Shown here piece after piece: positions 42,118-50,943 of a stretch of DNA of 64,000 bases. Source of the DNA: DASPHG01 sp963748315. Its GTDB lineage: Bacteria; Actinomycetota; Thermoleophilia; Solirubrobacterales; Thermoleophilaceae. The stretch lies in contig CAVVIK010000005.1 of the NCBI GenBank assembly GCA_963748315.1, positions 62,001-126,000 on the forward strand, written 5' to 3'. The notes below the pieces were generated by a model. The model was not told the origin of the DNA and did no database searches. It saw only the letters and a list, made by a program, of their open reading frames with translations. A program made the position numbers and the translations under genes. Every line of letters begins with the position of its first letter. Position 1 is the first letter of the stretch.

Positions 42118-43364
42118 GTTTCCAGCCTCTTTCCGACAACGAGTTCCTCTTCACCTCCGAGTCAGTAACCGAAGGCCATCCCGACAAGATGGCCGACCAG
42201 ATCTCGGACGGTGTGCTCGACGCGGTGCTGCGCGACGACCCGTACGGCCGCGTGGCGTGCGAGACGCTCGTCAACACGGGCCTCGTCGTGGTCTCGGGCG
42301 AGATCTCGACCGAGACGTACGTGGACGTGCCGAAGATCGCGCGCGACACGATTCGCCGGATCGGCTACGACGATGCGTCGTACGGCTTCGACTGCGACAC
42401 GTGCGCGGTCATCACGGCGATCGACGAGCAGTCGCCCGACATCGCACAGGGCGTCGACCAGGCGTACGAGTCCCGCACCGATCCCGGTGACGACGACGAG
42501 CTCGACCTCGCGGGCGCCGGCGACCAGGGGATGATGTTCGGCTACGCGACGCGCGAGACGGCCGAGCTGATGCCGATGCCGATCTCGCTCGCGCACCGGC
42601 TGGCACACCGCCTGGCCGAGGTGCGTCGCGGCGACGTGATGCCCTACCTGCGACCCGACGGCAAGACGCAGGTCACGATTCGCTACGAGAACGGGCGCCC
42701 GATCGAGGTCGAGAAGATCCTGATCTCGACCCAGCACAAGCCGGGCGTCGACTCCGAGACCCTGATCAAGCCGGACCTCTGGGAGCACGTGCTGCACCCG
42801 ATCCTGCCGCCCGAGCTGTTCGACGAGAAGAAGCTGAACACCAAGCAGAACTTCCTCGTCAACCCGACCGGCAAGTTCGAGATCGGCGGCCCGATGGGCG
42901 ACTGCGGCCTGACCGGGCGCAAGATCATCATCGACACGTACGGCGGCGCCGCACGCCATGGCGGCGGCGCGTTCTCGGGCAAGGACCCGTCGAAGGTCGA
43001 CCGCTCAGCTGCCTACGCGGCTCGCTACGTGGCGAAGAACATCGTCGCCGCGGGACTCGCCGACAGGTGCGAGATCCAGGTCGCGTACGCGATCGGCGTC
43101 GCACACCCGGTGTCCTTGATGGTCGAGACGTTCGGGACCGAGCGGCTCGAGCGCTCGAAGATCGTGGCGCTGGTCAACGACCACTTCGATCTGCGTCCGG
43201 GCGCGTTCCGCAAGTACCTCGACCTCCACCGCCCGATCTACCAGAAGACCGCGGCCTACGGCCACTTCGGCCGCGAGGACCACGACTTCACCTGGGAGAA
43301 GACGGACAAGGCGGACGAGCTGCGCGACGCCGCCGGGCTCGGCGCACGCGAGGCGGTTTCCTGA
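42114..43364 (+). CDS. metK: S-adenosylmethionine synthetase
   Basis: Makes SAM from methionine and ATP; cytoplasmic tetramer. 416 residues. FTSESVTEGHPDKMADQISD at the N-terminus, the signature GAGDQGMMFGYATRE, and GGGAFSGKDPSKVDRSAAYA with YVAKNIVAAGLADRCEIQV are diagnostic. It starts at the ATG overlapping the lipoprotein stop. The stop TGA overlaps an apparent CTG start of the next gene. Confidence 0.97.
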   Translation: MSFQPLSDNEFLFTSESVTEGHPDKMADQISDGVLDAVLRDDPYGRVACETLVNTGLVVVSGEISTETYVDVPKIARDTIRRIGYDDASYGFDCDTCAVITAIDEQSPDIAQGVDQAYESRTDPGDDDELDLAGAGDQGMMFGYATRETAELMPMPISLAHRLAHRLAEVRRGDVMPYLRPDGKTQVTIRYENGRPIEVEKILISTQHKPGVDSETLIKPDLWEHVLHPILPPELFDEKKLNTKQNFLVNPTGKFEIGGPMGDCGLTGRKIIIDTYGGAARHGGGAFSGKDPSKVDRSAAYAARYVAKNIVAAGLADRCEIQVAYAIGVAHPVSLMVETFGTERLERSKIVALVNDHFDLRPGAFRKYLDLHRPIYQKTAAYGHFGREDHDFTWEKTDKADELRDAAGLGAREAVS

Positions 43365-44134
43365 GCGCGCCCGTACGCCTCGAGCGTGACGGCGCCGTTG
43401 CCGTCATGGTGCTCGAGGACCCGCCGCTCAACCTTTTCCGCGAGGAGACCCAGCACGCGCTCGAGGAGTGCGTGGCGGCGGTCGAGTCGTCGGACGCCCG
43501 TGCACTCGTATGGCGCGCTGAGGGCGACCTGTTCACCGGCGGGGTAGACGTCAACCTCTTCCAGCGCATGGTCGAATCGGGCGACCGCCGCGAGGACGGC
43601 CTGCTGCCCGTGGCCCAGCGCCTCGAGGCACTCGAGATCCCGACGCTGTCGTTGCTGCACGGCGTCTGCCTCACGTGGGGGCTCGAAATCGCGCTTGGCA
43701 CCGACCTCATCTGGGCGTCTGAGTCGGCTCGAATCGGCCTCGTCGAGGCCGGCGTCGGGCTAACGCCGGGCGCTGGCGGTACGCAGCGGATGGCTCAGCG
43801 CGCGGGCGTTGCGCGCGCCGCGGAGTTCGTGTTCACGGGTGGCTTTTACGACGCGCAGACCCTGCATAGCTGGGGCGTCGTCAACCGGGTCGTGCCGGAT
43901 TCTGAGCTGCACCCGAAGGGCATGAAGTTCGCGCACCGGCTGGGCGACGGGCCGACGAAGGCGCACGCCGCGACGAAGGCGATTCTGCGGGCGTTCCGCG
44001 AGGGCGGGACGCCGGCCGCCGACGCGATCACGCGCGACCAGATGGGCGCGCTGTTCCACACTGAGGACCTCCAGAACGCGGTCAAGACGTTCTTAGCCGA
44101 GGGTCCCGGCAAGGCGACCTTCGAGGGCCGCTAG
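43361..44134 (+). CDS. Enoyl-CoA hydratase/isomerase family protein, apparent CTG start
   Basis: 257 residues if begun at CTG 43361, which overlaps the metK stop as CTGA. Crotonase features: VRLERDGAVAVMVLEDPPLN, the oxyanion-hole region WRAEGDLFTGGVDVNLF, LHGVCLTWGLEIALGTDL, and GLVEAGVGLTPGAGGTQRMA with the catalytic-acid region. No ATG/GTG/TTG lies at the family N-terminus; ATG 43406 would remove conserved strand one. CTG initiation by translational coupling is the simplest reading, and the same CTGA junction is seen before the gene at 59717. Substrate unknown. Confidence 0.82.
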   Translation: MSAPVRLERDGAVAVMVLEDPPLNLFREETQHALEECVAAVESSDARALVWRAEGDLFTGGVDVNLFQRMVESGDRREDGLLPVAQRLEALEIPTLSLLHGVCLTWGLEIALGTDLIWASESARIGLVEAGVGLTPGAGGTQRMAQRAGVARAAEFVFTGGFYDAQTLHSWGVVNRVVPDSELHPKGMKFAHRLGDGPTKAHAATKAILRAFREGGTPAADAITRDQMGALFHTEDLQNAVKTFLAEGPGKATFEGR

Positions 44135-44238
44135 GGCGTTCTCCCACTCGCCGCTTACGGCGGAGTCGTAGTCAGCCCGGTTCACGGCAGCCGGGGCGAG
44201 TGCCTGCGCGCCAGAGCCGAGCTTCGAGGGTCGCTAGA
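44117..44238 (+). repeat. Imperfect short direct repeat around the end of the crotonase gene
   Basis: CTTCGAGGGCCGCTAG at the very end of the crotonase gene (44119-44134) recurs as CTTCGAGGGTCGCTAG about 104 bases downstream (44223-44238), differing at one base and again encoding FEGR-stop. The stretch between holds no gene. It may be a remnant of a tandem duplication of the gene end, or chance. Confidence 0.4.
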
Positions 44239-44269
44239 GTCGTATTACCCGGAATCGCGGAGGTATTTC

Positions 44270-44935
44270 ATGGCTTTGCAGATCGGCGACACCGCGCCTG
44301 ACTTCGAGGCAGACACGACAGAGGGCAAGATCAACTTCCACGACTGGATCGGCGACTCGTGGGCCGTCCTGTTCTCGCATCCGAAGGACTTCACGCCCGT
44401 GTGCACGACCGAGCTCGGCTACATGGCGAGCATCAAGCCCGAGTTCGACAAGCGGAACACCAAGATCATCGGCCTCTCGGTCGATTCCACCGGCGATCAC
44501 GAGGGCTGGGCGAAGGACATCGAAGAGACGCAGGGCACCGCGCCGAACTACCCGATCATCGCCGACGACGACTTCAACGTCGCGAAGCTCTACGGGATGC
44601 TCCCTGCCGACACCTCGGGCGAGGCGGGCGAGCGCACGCCGATGGACAACCAGACGGTGCGCAACGTCTTCGTCGTCGGCCCCGACAAGAAGATCAAGCT
44701 CATCCTCGTGTATCCGATGACGACGGGCCGCAACTTCGACGAGGTCATCCGCGTCATCGACTCGCTGCAGCGCACGAGCGAGCACAAGGTGGCGACGCCG
44801 GTCAACTGGAAGCCGGGTGACGACGTGATCATCGCGGGCTCGGTGTCCAACGATGACGCCAAGGAGATCTTCGGCGACTGGGAGTCGCCCAAGCCCTACA
44901 TCCGGATCGTTCCGGATCCGGCTACGAAGGGGTAA
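44270..44935 (+). CDS. 1-Cys peroxiredoxin (Prx6/AhpC-TSA family)
   Basis: Thiol peroxidase reducing hydroperoxides. 221 residues with the peroxidatic site SHPKDFTPVCTTELGYM (Cys45), the only cysteine in the protein, so no resolving Cys: the 1-Cys Prx6 mechanism. Conserved Arg region TPMDNQTVRNVFVVGPDKKI and the long C-terminal domain (VNWKPGDDVIIAGSVSNDDA) are typical. ATG start with GGAGG six bases upstream. It stands alone with its own upstream region and overlaps the convergent DDN-like gene by 14 bases. Confidence 0.95.
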   Translation: MALQIGDTAPDFEADTTEGKINFHDWIGDSWAVLFSHPKDFTPVCTTELGYMASIKPEFDKRNTKIIGLSVDSTGDHEGWAKDIEETQGTAPNYPIIADDDFNVAKLYGMLPADTSGEAGERTPMDNQTVRNVFVVGPDKKIKLILVYPMTTGRNFDEVIRVIDSLQRTSEHKVATPVNWKPGDDVIIAGSVSNDDAKEIFGDWESPKPYIRIVPDPATKG

Positions 44936-45344
44936 GCGCGATAACCGGTATCGGCCGGGCCGTCTTCTGCTGGTACGCGACGTAGCGGTCGCGGTTGTTC
45001 TCGTTCACGATCTTCCATAGCCGCGAGTAGTCGGGGTCGGTCGGCTCGACGACGCGCGCCGTAGCCGGCTGGCGCTCCCGTCCGATCTGGATCTCGACCG
45101 AGGGATTCGCCTGGAGGTTGTGCAGCCAGGCGGGCGCGCGGTCGGCGCCGCCGTTCGAGGCGACGACGAGGTAGTCGTCGCCGTCGCGCGCGTAGACCAG
45201 GCCGTTCGTCCGCGTCTTGCCGGAGCGACGGCCGGTCGTGTGCAACAGCAGCGTCGGCACTCCGAGGATGCGGTGGCCGACGCGGCCGTCGGACGCGATG
45301 TAGAGCTTCTCGTGAACGCGCAGGATCTGGTGGGTGACGCCCAT
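44922..45344 (-). CDS. Nitroreductase/deazaflavin (F420)-dependent oxidoreductase family protein (DDN-like)
   Basis: 140 residues: HRILGVPTLLLHTTGRRSGK, TRTNGLVYARDGDDYLVVAS, GGADRAPAWLHNLQANPSVE and YVAYQQKTARPIPVIAL fit the DDN split-barrel family. Closer to canonical DDN than the copy at 18868 in its GRRSGKTRTN motif. Likely binds F420 and reduces a quinone or similar compound; not shown here. ATG start; tail-to-tail with the peroxiredoxin gene. Confidence 0.88.
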   Translation of the reverse strand: MGVTHQILRVHEKLYIASDGRVGHRILGVPTLLLHTTGRRSGKTRTNGLVYARDGDDYLVVASNGGADRAPAWLHNLQANPSVEIQIGRERQPATARVVEPTDPDYSRLWKIVNENNRDRYVAYQQKTARPIPVIALTPS

Positions 45345-45402
45345 GAGTGGAGCTTATGCGCCAGCCGCGTTTGGCCCGGCGTTCTCCCGGTACGCCGCCT
45401 TT

Positions 45403-45549
45403 ATGGCCCAAACAGAGCAAGAACGCGACATCACAAGCCCTGAGGACCCGACCCACGAGGCGACCACGCCTCCTGGCAACGGGGAGGAGGACGAGGAGGC
45501 CGTCGAGCGGGGCGAGGACAAGCTCGACCAGGCAGGCGGCGGGCACTAG
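45403..45549 (+). CDS. Small acidic protein, 48 residues
   Basis: From ATG 45403: MAQTEQERDITSPEDP, a Pro/Thr linker (THEATTPPGNGEEDE) and an amphipathic end EEAVERGEDKLDQAGGGH. It is strongly acidic and lacks Cys and Trp. The PPGN segment and the VExGExxLxQAG end look like a recurring small-protein pattern in Thermoleophilia, from memory and unverified. No Shine-Dalgarno is seen. It precedes priA by 34 bases. An in-frame upstream ATG at 45334 would extend it but sits over the divergent DDN gene. Confidence 0.55.
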   Translation: MAQTEQERDITSPEDPTHEATTPPGNGEEDEEAVERGEDKLDQAGGGH

Positions 45550-45583
45550 CCGCTCGTCCGCGTGTGGCCGTAGCCTCGGCCGC

Positions 45584-47708
45584 GTGATCGCAAAGGTCGA
45601 GCCGCTGACGCAGGCGCGGGCCCTCCGGGGCCCGTTCGACTACCGCGTGCCGGAGCAGATGGATGCCGGCGTGGGCAGCGTGCTCGTCGTGCCGTTCGGT
45701 CGCCGCCGCGTGCTCGGCGTCGTCGTCGAGACCGCCGAGCGGAGCGACGTCCCGGCCGAGAAGCTCGTCGAGCCGATCGAAGCGCTCGAGGGGGGCGTGC
45801 CGCCGGAGCTCGTCCGGCTCGGCCTGTGGACGGCCGAGGAGTACGTGTCCACGCCGGCGCGCGGCCTCTCGCTCGTGCTGCCGCCCGGGACCGGCACCGG
45901 CGCACGGCAGCGAGCCAGGACCCGGCGCGCGCTGCGTGCCGAGTTGACGCCCGCCGGCCGCGACGCGCTGGCCGGCGGCGAGCGTCTCGGGGCGAAGCAG
46001 CGCGAGGCGCTCGAGCGGCTCGAGCCGGGGCCGCTGCCGGCTGCACAGGTGGGGCACGGCACGCTGCGGCGGCTGGAAACACGCGGGCTGGTGGCGATCG
46101 AGGACGCACGCGTCGAGCGGCGTCCGGCGATCAGAGCGCGTGGGCGCCCGCGGCGGCGTCACGGAGCTCACGCCCGCGCAGGCAGCCGCGGTCGCTCGGA
46201 TAGACGAAGCCTTCGAGCGGGGCGGAGCGAGCCTCCTGCTGCACGGCGTGACGGGCAGCGGCAAGACGGAGGTCTACCTCCGGGCCGCCGAAGGCGCGCT
46301 CGCGCGCGGCAAGTCGGTGATCGTGCTCGTGCCGGAGATCGGCCTCACGCCCCAGACGGCCGCCCGCTTCGAGCATCGCTTCGGCGAACTCGTGGCGATC
46401 ATGCACTCGAAGCTCTCTGCCGGCGAGCGCTTCGACGAGTGGTCGCGCATGCTGGCGGGCGAGGCCCGCATCTGCGTGGGCCCGCGATCGGCCATTTTCG
46501 CGCCGCTGGCCGACGTAGGGCTGATCGTGATCGACGAGGAGCACGACCCCTCCTACAAGCAGGAGGGCGATCCTCGCTACGACGCGCGCAGGGTCGCCGA
46601 GCGCCGGGCGGAGCAGGCCGGAGCCGTGCTCGTCGCCGGCAGCGCGACACCGCGCCCGGAGAGCTTCGAGCGGCTCGAGCGGGTCGTTCTGCCCGAGCGG
46701 GTCGACGGCCGCGGGCTGCCGCCGGTCGAGGTGGTCGGGATGCTCGACGTCCCCGGCCCGCTGCACCCGCGCACGCGCGACGCGCTCGAGGCGGTTAGGC
46801 GTGCGGAGGAGAAGGCGATCGTGCTGCTGAACCGCCGCGGCTGGTCGAACTTCATCTCGTGCCAGGTCTGCGGCCGCGTGTGGAGGTGCCCGCAGTGCGA
46901 CGTCTCGCTCGTCCTGCACCGTGCTGCGGCGACCGTTGCGTGCCATCACTGCGGCCACCGCGAGCACGTGCCGGGCGCCTGCCCCGACTGCGGCGCCACC
47001 TCCGTCGCGCGTCATGGGCTCGGAACAGAACGTCTCGAGCGCGAGCTCGAGCAGCTCATGGACCCGCTGCCGGTCTTCCGGCTCGACGCCGACGTCGCGA
47101 AGGTGGAGGACACGCTGCGGCGGTTCGATGACGCGCCCGGCGGCGTGCTGGTCGGCACGCAGATGGTGGCGAAGGGCCACGACTTCCCCGACGTGACGCT
47201 CGGCGTCGTGGTCGACGCCGACTCGACGCTTCGGTTTCCTGACTTCCGCGCCGAGGAGCGGACGTTCGCGCTCGTCGCACAGCTCGCGGGTCGCAGCGGC
47301 CGCGGTCCGCGCGGCGGGAAGGTGGTCGTCCAGACGGCCGATCCGGCCGCGGCCTGCCTCCGGTATGCCGCAGCGCACGACGCCGAAGCGTTTCTCGCGG
47401 AGGAACTTGCGCGCCGGCAGCTCCTCTCATACCCGCCGTTCGCGACCCTGATCCGGGTCGTGTGCTCGTCCGAGGAGGCGGGAGCCGAGTTCGATGCGAC
47501 AGAGGCGATCAGGACGCGAATCGAGGGCGTCCCGGTACTCGGCCCCGCGCCCCTGTTCCGCCTGAAGGGGCGCGAACGCGCGCAGCTCGTCGTCAAAGCG
47601 TCGGAGCGCGGGCCGGCCGTGCGCGCGGTCCGCCAGGCGGTCGAGGCGGTCGCGGCCGAGCGCTCGCGCGCGGGCGTCAAATTCGCCGTCGACGTCGACC
47701 CGCAATAG
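45584..47708 (+). CDS. priA: Primosomal protein N' (replication-restart helicase) PriA, frameshifted once
   Basis: Restarts collapsed replication forks. GTG 45584 begins the DNA-binding domain (GPFDYRVPEQMDAGVGSVLV, VPFGRRRVLGVVVE). The frame is lost near 46138 by an apparent extra base (AGAGCGC-GTGGGC) and continues as GARGGVTELTPAQAAAVARI, Walker A GVTGSGKTEVYL, IDEEHDPSYKQEGDPRYDAR, four CxxC pairs of the zinc site (CQVCGRVWRCPQC, CHHCGH, CPDCGA), and AGRSGRGPRGGKVVVQT. About 708 residues if repaired. Helicase and zinc motifs are intact. The break in an important gene suggests sequence error. Followed by def-fmt-rsmB. Confidence 0.88.
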
Positions 47709-47731
47709 AAAGAGCGGTCTAAACTCGCCGT

Positions 47732-48331
47732 GTGGCCGACGAGCACGTAGAGCCAGAGGTCGACGAGGAACTCGAGGAAGTCCCGCAGCTCGACCCGGAG
47801 GTCGCGGCCCGCCGTAGCGCTGCGATGAGCTTCATCCGCAGGTGGGGCGACCCGGTGTTGAAGAGCCGCGCCACGCCGGTCGACCGCTTCGACGACACCC
47901 TGCGCCAGCAAGTGCAGCGGATGGCGGGGATCATGCGTGACGCGATCGGCGTCGGCCTCGCGGCGCCGCAGCTCGGGATCTCGCAGCGCCTGCTCGTCTA
48001 CAGGATCGGGAGCGACGCTCCGCTGATCACCCTCGTCAACCCGGAGTTCGAGTGGAGGAGCGAGGAGGATCTCGAGACGCTCGAGGAGGGGTGCCTTTCG
48101 ATCCCGAGCGTGGCCGTCGACGTCGAGCGCCCCATTCACGTGCGCGTTCGCGCGCGCGACGAGCACGGTGACGAGCGGCTCGTCGAGGCGTCCGGCCTCG
48201 AGGCGCGCGTGATCCAGCACGAGATGGACCATCTCGACGGCGTCCTGATGCTCGACCGCGCCTCGCGCGAGGATCGCAAGGAGGCTCTACGCGCGCTCCG
48301 CGAGCAGGAGCAGGCCGATCGCGCCGCCTGA
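47732..48331 (+). CDS. def: Peptide deformylase
   Basis: Removes the formyl group from nascent N-terminal Met. 199 residues. All three motifs are present: GVGLAAPQLG, EEGCLSIPSV and HEMDHLDGVL (metal-binding Cys and HExxH-type His pair). About 30 acidic residues (DEHVEPEVDEELEEVPQLDP) precede the conserved core. GTG start. Followed by fmt after four bases, the usual pairing of formylation and deformylation genes. Confidence 0.96.
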   Translation: MADEHVEPEVDEELEEVPQLDPEVAARRSAAMSFIRRWGDPVLKSRATPVDRFDDTLRQQVQRMAGIMRDAIGVGLAAPQLGISQRLLVYRIGSDAPLITLVNPEFEWRSEEDLETLEEGCLSIPSVAVDVERPIHVRVRARDEHGDERLVEASGLEARVIQHEMDHLDGVLMLDRASREDRKEALRALREQEQADRAA

Positions 48332-48335
48332 CGCG

Positions 48336-49229
48336 GTGCGGACGGTCTACCTCGGAACTTCGGACTTCGCCGTCAGGGTGCTGGAGCGGCTCGCCGACAG
48401 CCGCTGGCGCCCAGCGCTCGTGGTCACGCGGCCCGACCGCCCGAAGGGCCGCGGGCGCAGGTTGTCGCCGCCGCCGGTCGCGACGGCCGCGCGCGAATTG
48501 GGCATCGAGGTGGAGCAGCCCGACAGCGTCAACTCCGACGACGCGCGTGCGCGGATCGCGTCACTCGAGCCGGACACGATGCTGATCTGCGCGTTCGGTG
48601 CGCTGATCAAGGAGCCGCTTCTCTCGGACTACGAGTGGCTGAACGTGCACCCGTCGCTATTGCCGCGTTGGCGCGGGCCCGCGCCGATCGAGCGCGCGAT
48701 CGACGCGGGTGACGAGCGCACGGGCGTCTCGATCATGCGGCCCACAGCCGAGATGGATGCGGGCCCTGTCTGCCTGCAGCGCGACGAGGCGATCAAGCCG
48801 AACGACACCTACGGCACGCTCGCGCCGCGACTCGCGTACCTCGGCGGTGAGCTCCTGATCCACGCCCTCGACACCCACCCGCCGTTCGCCGAGCAGCCCG
48901 CCGAGGGCGTGACGGTGGCCGACAAGATCACGGCCGACGATCGCCACCTCGACCCGGCGCGCTCCCCGGCCGAGCTCGAGCGGCGGGTCCGGGCCCTCTC
49001 GCCTCACATCGGCGCGTGGGTGGATCTCCCCGCCGACGAGCGGATGGGCGTGCTTCTCGCACGTGCAGCGACGGACCGCGTCGAGCCCGGCCGGCTCGAC
49101 GCGCGCGACGGCAGGCTCCTGTACGGATGCGAGGGCGGCGCGCTCGAGCTGCTCCAGGTCAAGCCGCCGGGCGGGCGGACGATGGACGCCGACGCATGGT
49201 TGCGCGGCCATACTGGGAGACTCGCCTGA
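48336..49229 (+). CDS. fmt: Methionyl-tRNA formyltransferase
   Basis: Formylates initiator Met-tRNA. 297 residues. YLGTSDFAVRVLERLADSRW opens the fold, the folate/catalytic motif is in FGALIKEPLLSDYEWLNVHP followed by SLLPRWRGPAPIERAI, and the C-terminal OB-fold region is smaller than in E. coli. GTG start. The stop overlaps the rsmB start (TGATG). Confidence 0.95.
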   Translation: MRTVYLGTSDFAVRVLERLADSRWRPALVVTRPDRPKGRGRRLSPPPVATAARELGIEVEQPDSVNSDDARARIASLEPDTMLICAFGALIKEPLLSDYEWLNVHPSLLPRWRGPAPIERAIDAGDERTGVSIMRPTAEMDAGPVCLQRDEAIKPNDTYGTLAPRLAYLGGELLIHALDTHPPFAEQPAEGVTVADKITADDRHLDPARSPAELERRVRALSPHIGAWVDLPADERMGVLLARAATDRVEPGRLDARDGRLLYGCEGGALELLQVKPPGGRTMDADAWLRGHTGRLA

Positions 49230-50594
49230 TGGTCAAGCTCGCGGGTCGCCGCGGATCGGGCCGGCACGAGCCGACGCCGGCGCGCACGTGCGCCTTCCGG
49301 GTGCTCCAGCGCACATTCGGCGAAGGCGCCTACGCGGACCGCGCGTTCCGCGCCGAGGCTGAACGCGCCGGCCTCGACGCCCGCGATCGCGCGTTTGCCC
49401 AGCGGCTTGCATACGGAGCGATCCAGAACAGGCGCACGCTCGACTACGTGATCATGGCGCTCTCGTCGCGCGACCTCGGCTCGCTCGACCTTCAGGTTCT
49501 GAACGCCCTTCGGCTCGGGATCTACCAGGTGGCACTGCTCGACGGCGTGCCCGATCACGCCGCGGTCGACCAGACCGTCGACCTCGCAAAGCATCATGGC
49601 GATGGCGGGCACCGGCTGGTGAACGCGGTGATGCGGCGCGCAACGCGGGAGGCCGGCGATCTGATCGCAGAGCTCACCGACAACACTCCCGCCGAAGCCG
49701 CGGTGAGGCACTCGCATCCCGAATGGGTCGTGCGCATGTGGTGGGATGCGCTCGGGGCGGCGGAGACCATCGCCCTGCTCGAGCGCGACAACGGGCCGGC
49801 GGAGAACGCCGTCCGCGCGAACGCGCTCCTCGTGACGCCCGCGGAGGTGACGGCCGCTCTGTCCGACCAGGGCGTAGACAGCCGCACGGCAGATGACGTC
49901 CCCGAGGGCCTCGTGCTGAGCGGCCAGTTCGACGCGCACGGGTCGCAGCTCTTCAAGCAGGGCGCGATCATGCCCCAGTCACGCGCGTCGATGCTGGTGG
50001 CGCACGCGCTCGACCCGCAGCCCGGCGACCGTGTCCTCGACCTGTGCGCTGCGCCCGGCGCCGAAGACCACTCACATCGCGGCCCTGATCGGCAACGAGG
50101 GCGAGGTCGTCGCCGTCGAGAGGCACGGCGGGCGTGCCAAGGCTCTCGGCGAGAACTGCAACCGGCTGGGTGCGACATCGGTGACCGTGCGCGAGGAGGA
50201 CGCCGGCGAGGTCGACGGCCAGTTCGACCGCGTCCTGCTCGACCCGCCGTGCTCCGACCTGGGAACGCTCCAAGCGAGGCCCGACGTGCGCTGGAAGAAG
50301 GACGAGGGGACTGTCGCGCAGCTTGCCGCCGAGCAGGCGCGCCTGCTGGATGCCGCCGCGGACAGGGTGCGCCCGGGCGGGATCCTCGTCTACTCGACCT
50401 GCACGATCTCGCCGGACGAGAACGAGCGCCAGATCGCGTCGTTCACCGAACGCCGCGGCGACTTCCGGGTGGACGATCTGCCGGATCCCTTCGGGCGCTA
50501 CGCGCACCCGACGGCTGACAAGGTCGCGCAGGTGCTGCCACACCGGCACGGGACGGACGGGTTCTTCATCGCGCGGCTCGTCAAGGCGGGCTGA
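49229..50594 (+). CDS. rsmB: 16S rRNA (cytosine(967)-C5)-methyltransferase RsmB, frameshifted once
   Basis: NusB-like N-terminal domain (PARTCAFRVLQRTFGEGAYA, IYQVALLDGVPDHAAVDQTV) followed by the SAM domain. The frame breaks inside the SAM-binding motif: VLDLCAAPG is followed by A and then KTTHIAALIGNEGEVVAVE in the next frame. One extra G at about 50063 (GGCGCCGAAGACC, expected GGCGCCAAGACC) explains it. Both catalytic motifs, LLDPPCSDLGTL and LVYSTCTISPDENE (nucleophile and acid Cys), are intact. ATG overlaps the fmt stop; the stop overlaps the zinc-ribbon gene. About 454 residues if repaired. Confidence 0.88.
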
Positions 50595-50821
50595 TGGAGG
50601 ACTCAGGCGTCAAGCTGGGCCTCGAGTGCCCGTCCTGCAAGGAGCCGTGGCTGCGGCGGACCAACCTGCCGGGCCGCTACCGCTGTGTCTTCTGCCTGAA
50701 CCGCTTCGAGCTGCGCTCGGACTGCCCGGATTGCGGCTCACACGCGACGATCGCGCGCATGACGGACGACGCGAACGTGACCTGCCGCAACTGCGGCGGG
50801 TCGATGCTCACGACGATCTAG
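50594..50821 (+). CDS. Small zinc-ribbon protein
   Basis: 75 residues with four CxxC pairs spaced as two zinc ribbons: CPSC, CVFC, CPDC and CRNC. In between, NLPGRYRCVFCLNRFELRSD and DCPDCGSHATIARM. Proteins of this type may bind nucleic acid or protein; no function is known. ATG overlaps the rsmB stop, so it is probably translated with the translation-factor genes upstream. A rho-independent terminator follows 95 bases later. Confidence 0.8.
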   Translation: MEDSGVKLGLECPSCKEPWLRRTNLPGRYRCVFCLNRFELRSDCPDCGSHATIARMTDDANVTCRNCGGSMLTTI

Positions 50822-50916
50822 GACAAATGTCCAGGCAGGCGGGCCTGTGCTGAAGGAACCCCGCGTGCGGCCGAGAATGTGAGGGCAATATCCGTACTTC
50901 TCTTTGACTCGAAAAG

Positions 50917-50941
50917 CGGCTCCCGAAAGGGGGCCGTTTTT
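50917..50941 (+). terminator. Rho-independent terminator ending priA-def-fmt-rsmB-zinc-ribbon operon
   Basis: CGGCTCCC (50917-50924), loop GAAA, GGGGGCCG (50929-50936) forms an eight-pair stem with one G-U pair and a stable tetraloop, followed by TTTTT. This is the clearest intrinsic terminator in the window. It lies three bases from the end of the convergent oxidoreductase gene. The 95 bases between the zinc-ribbon stop and the hairpin hold no ORF and could be a long 3' UTR. Confidence 0.85.
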
Positions 50942-50943
50942 CG

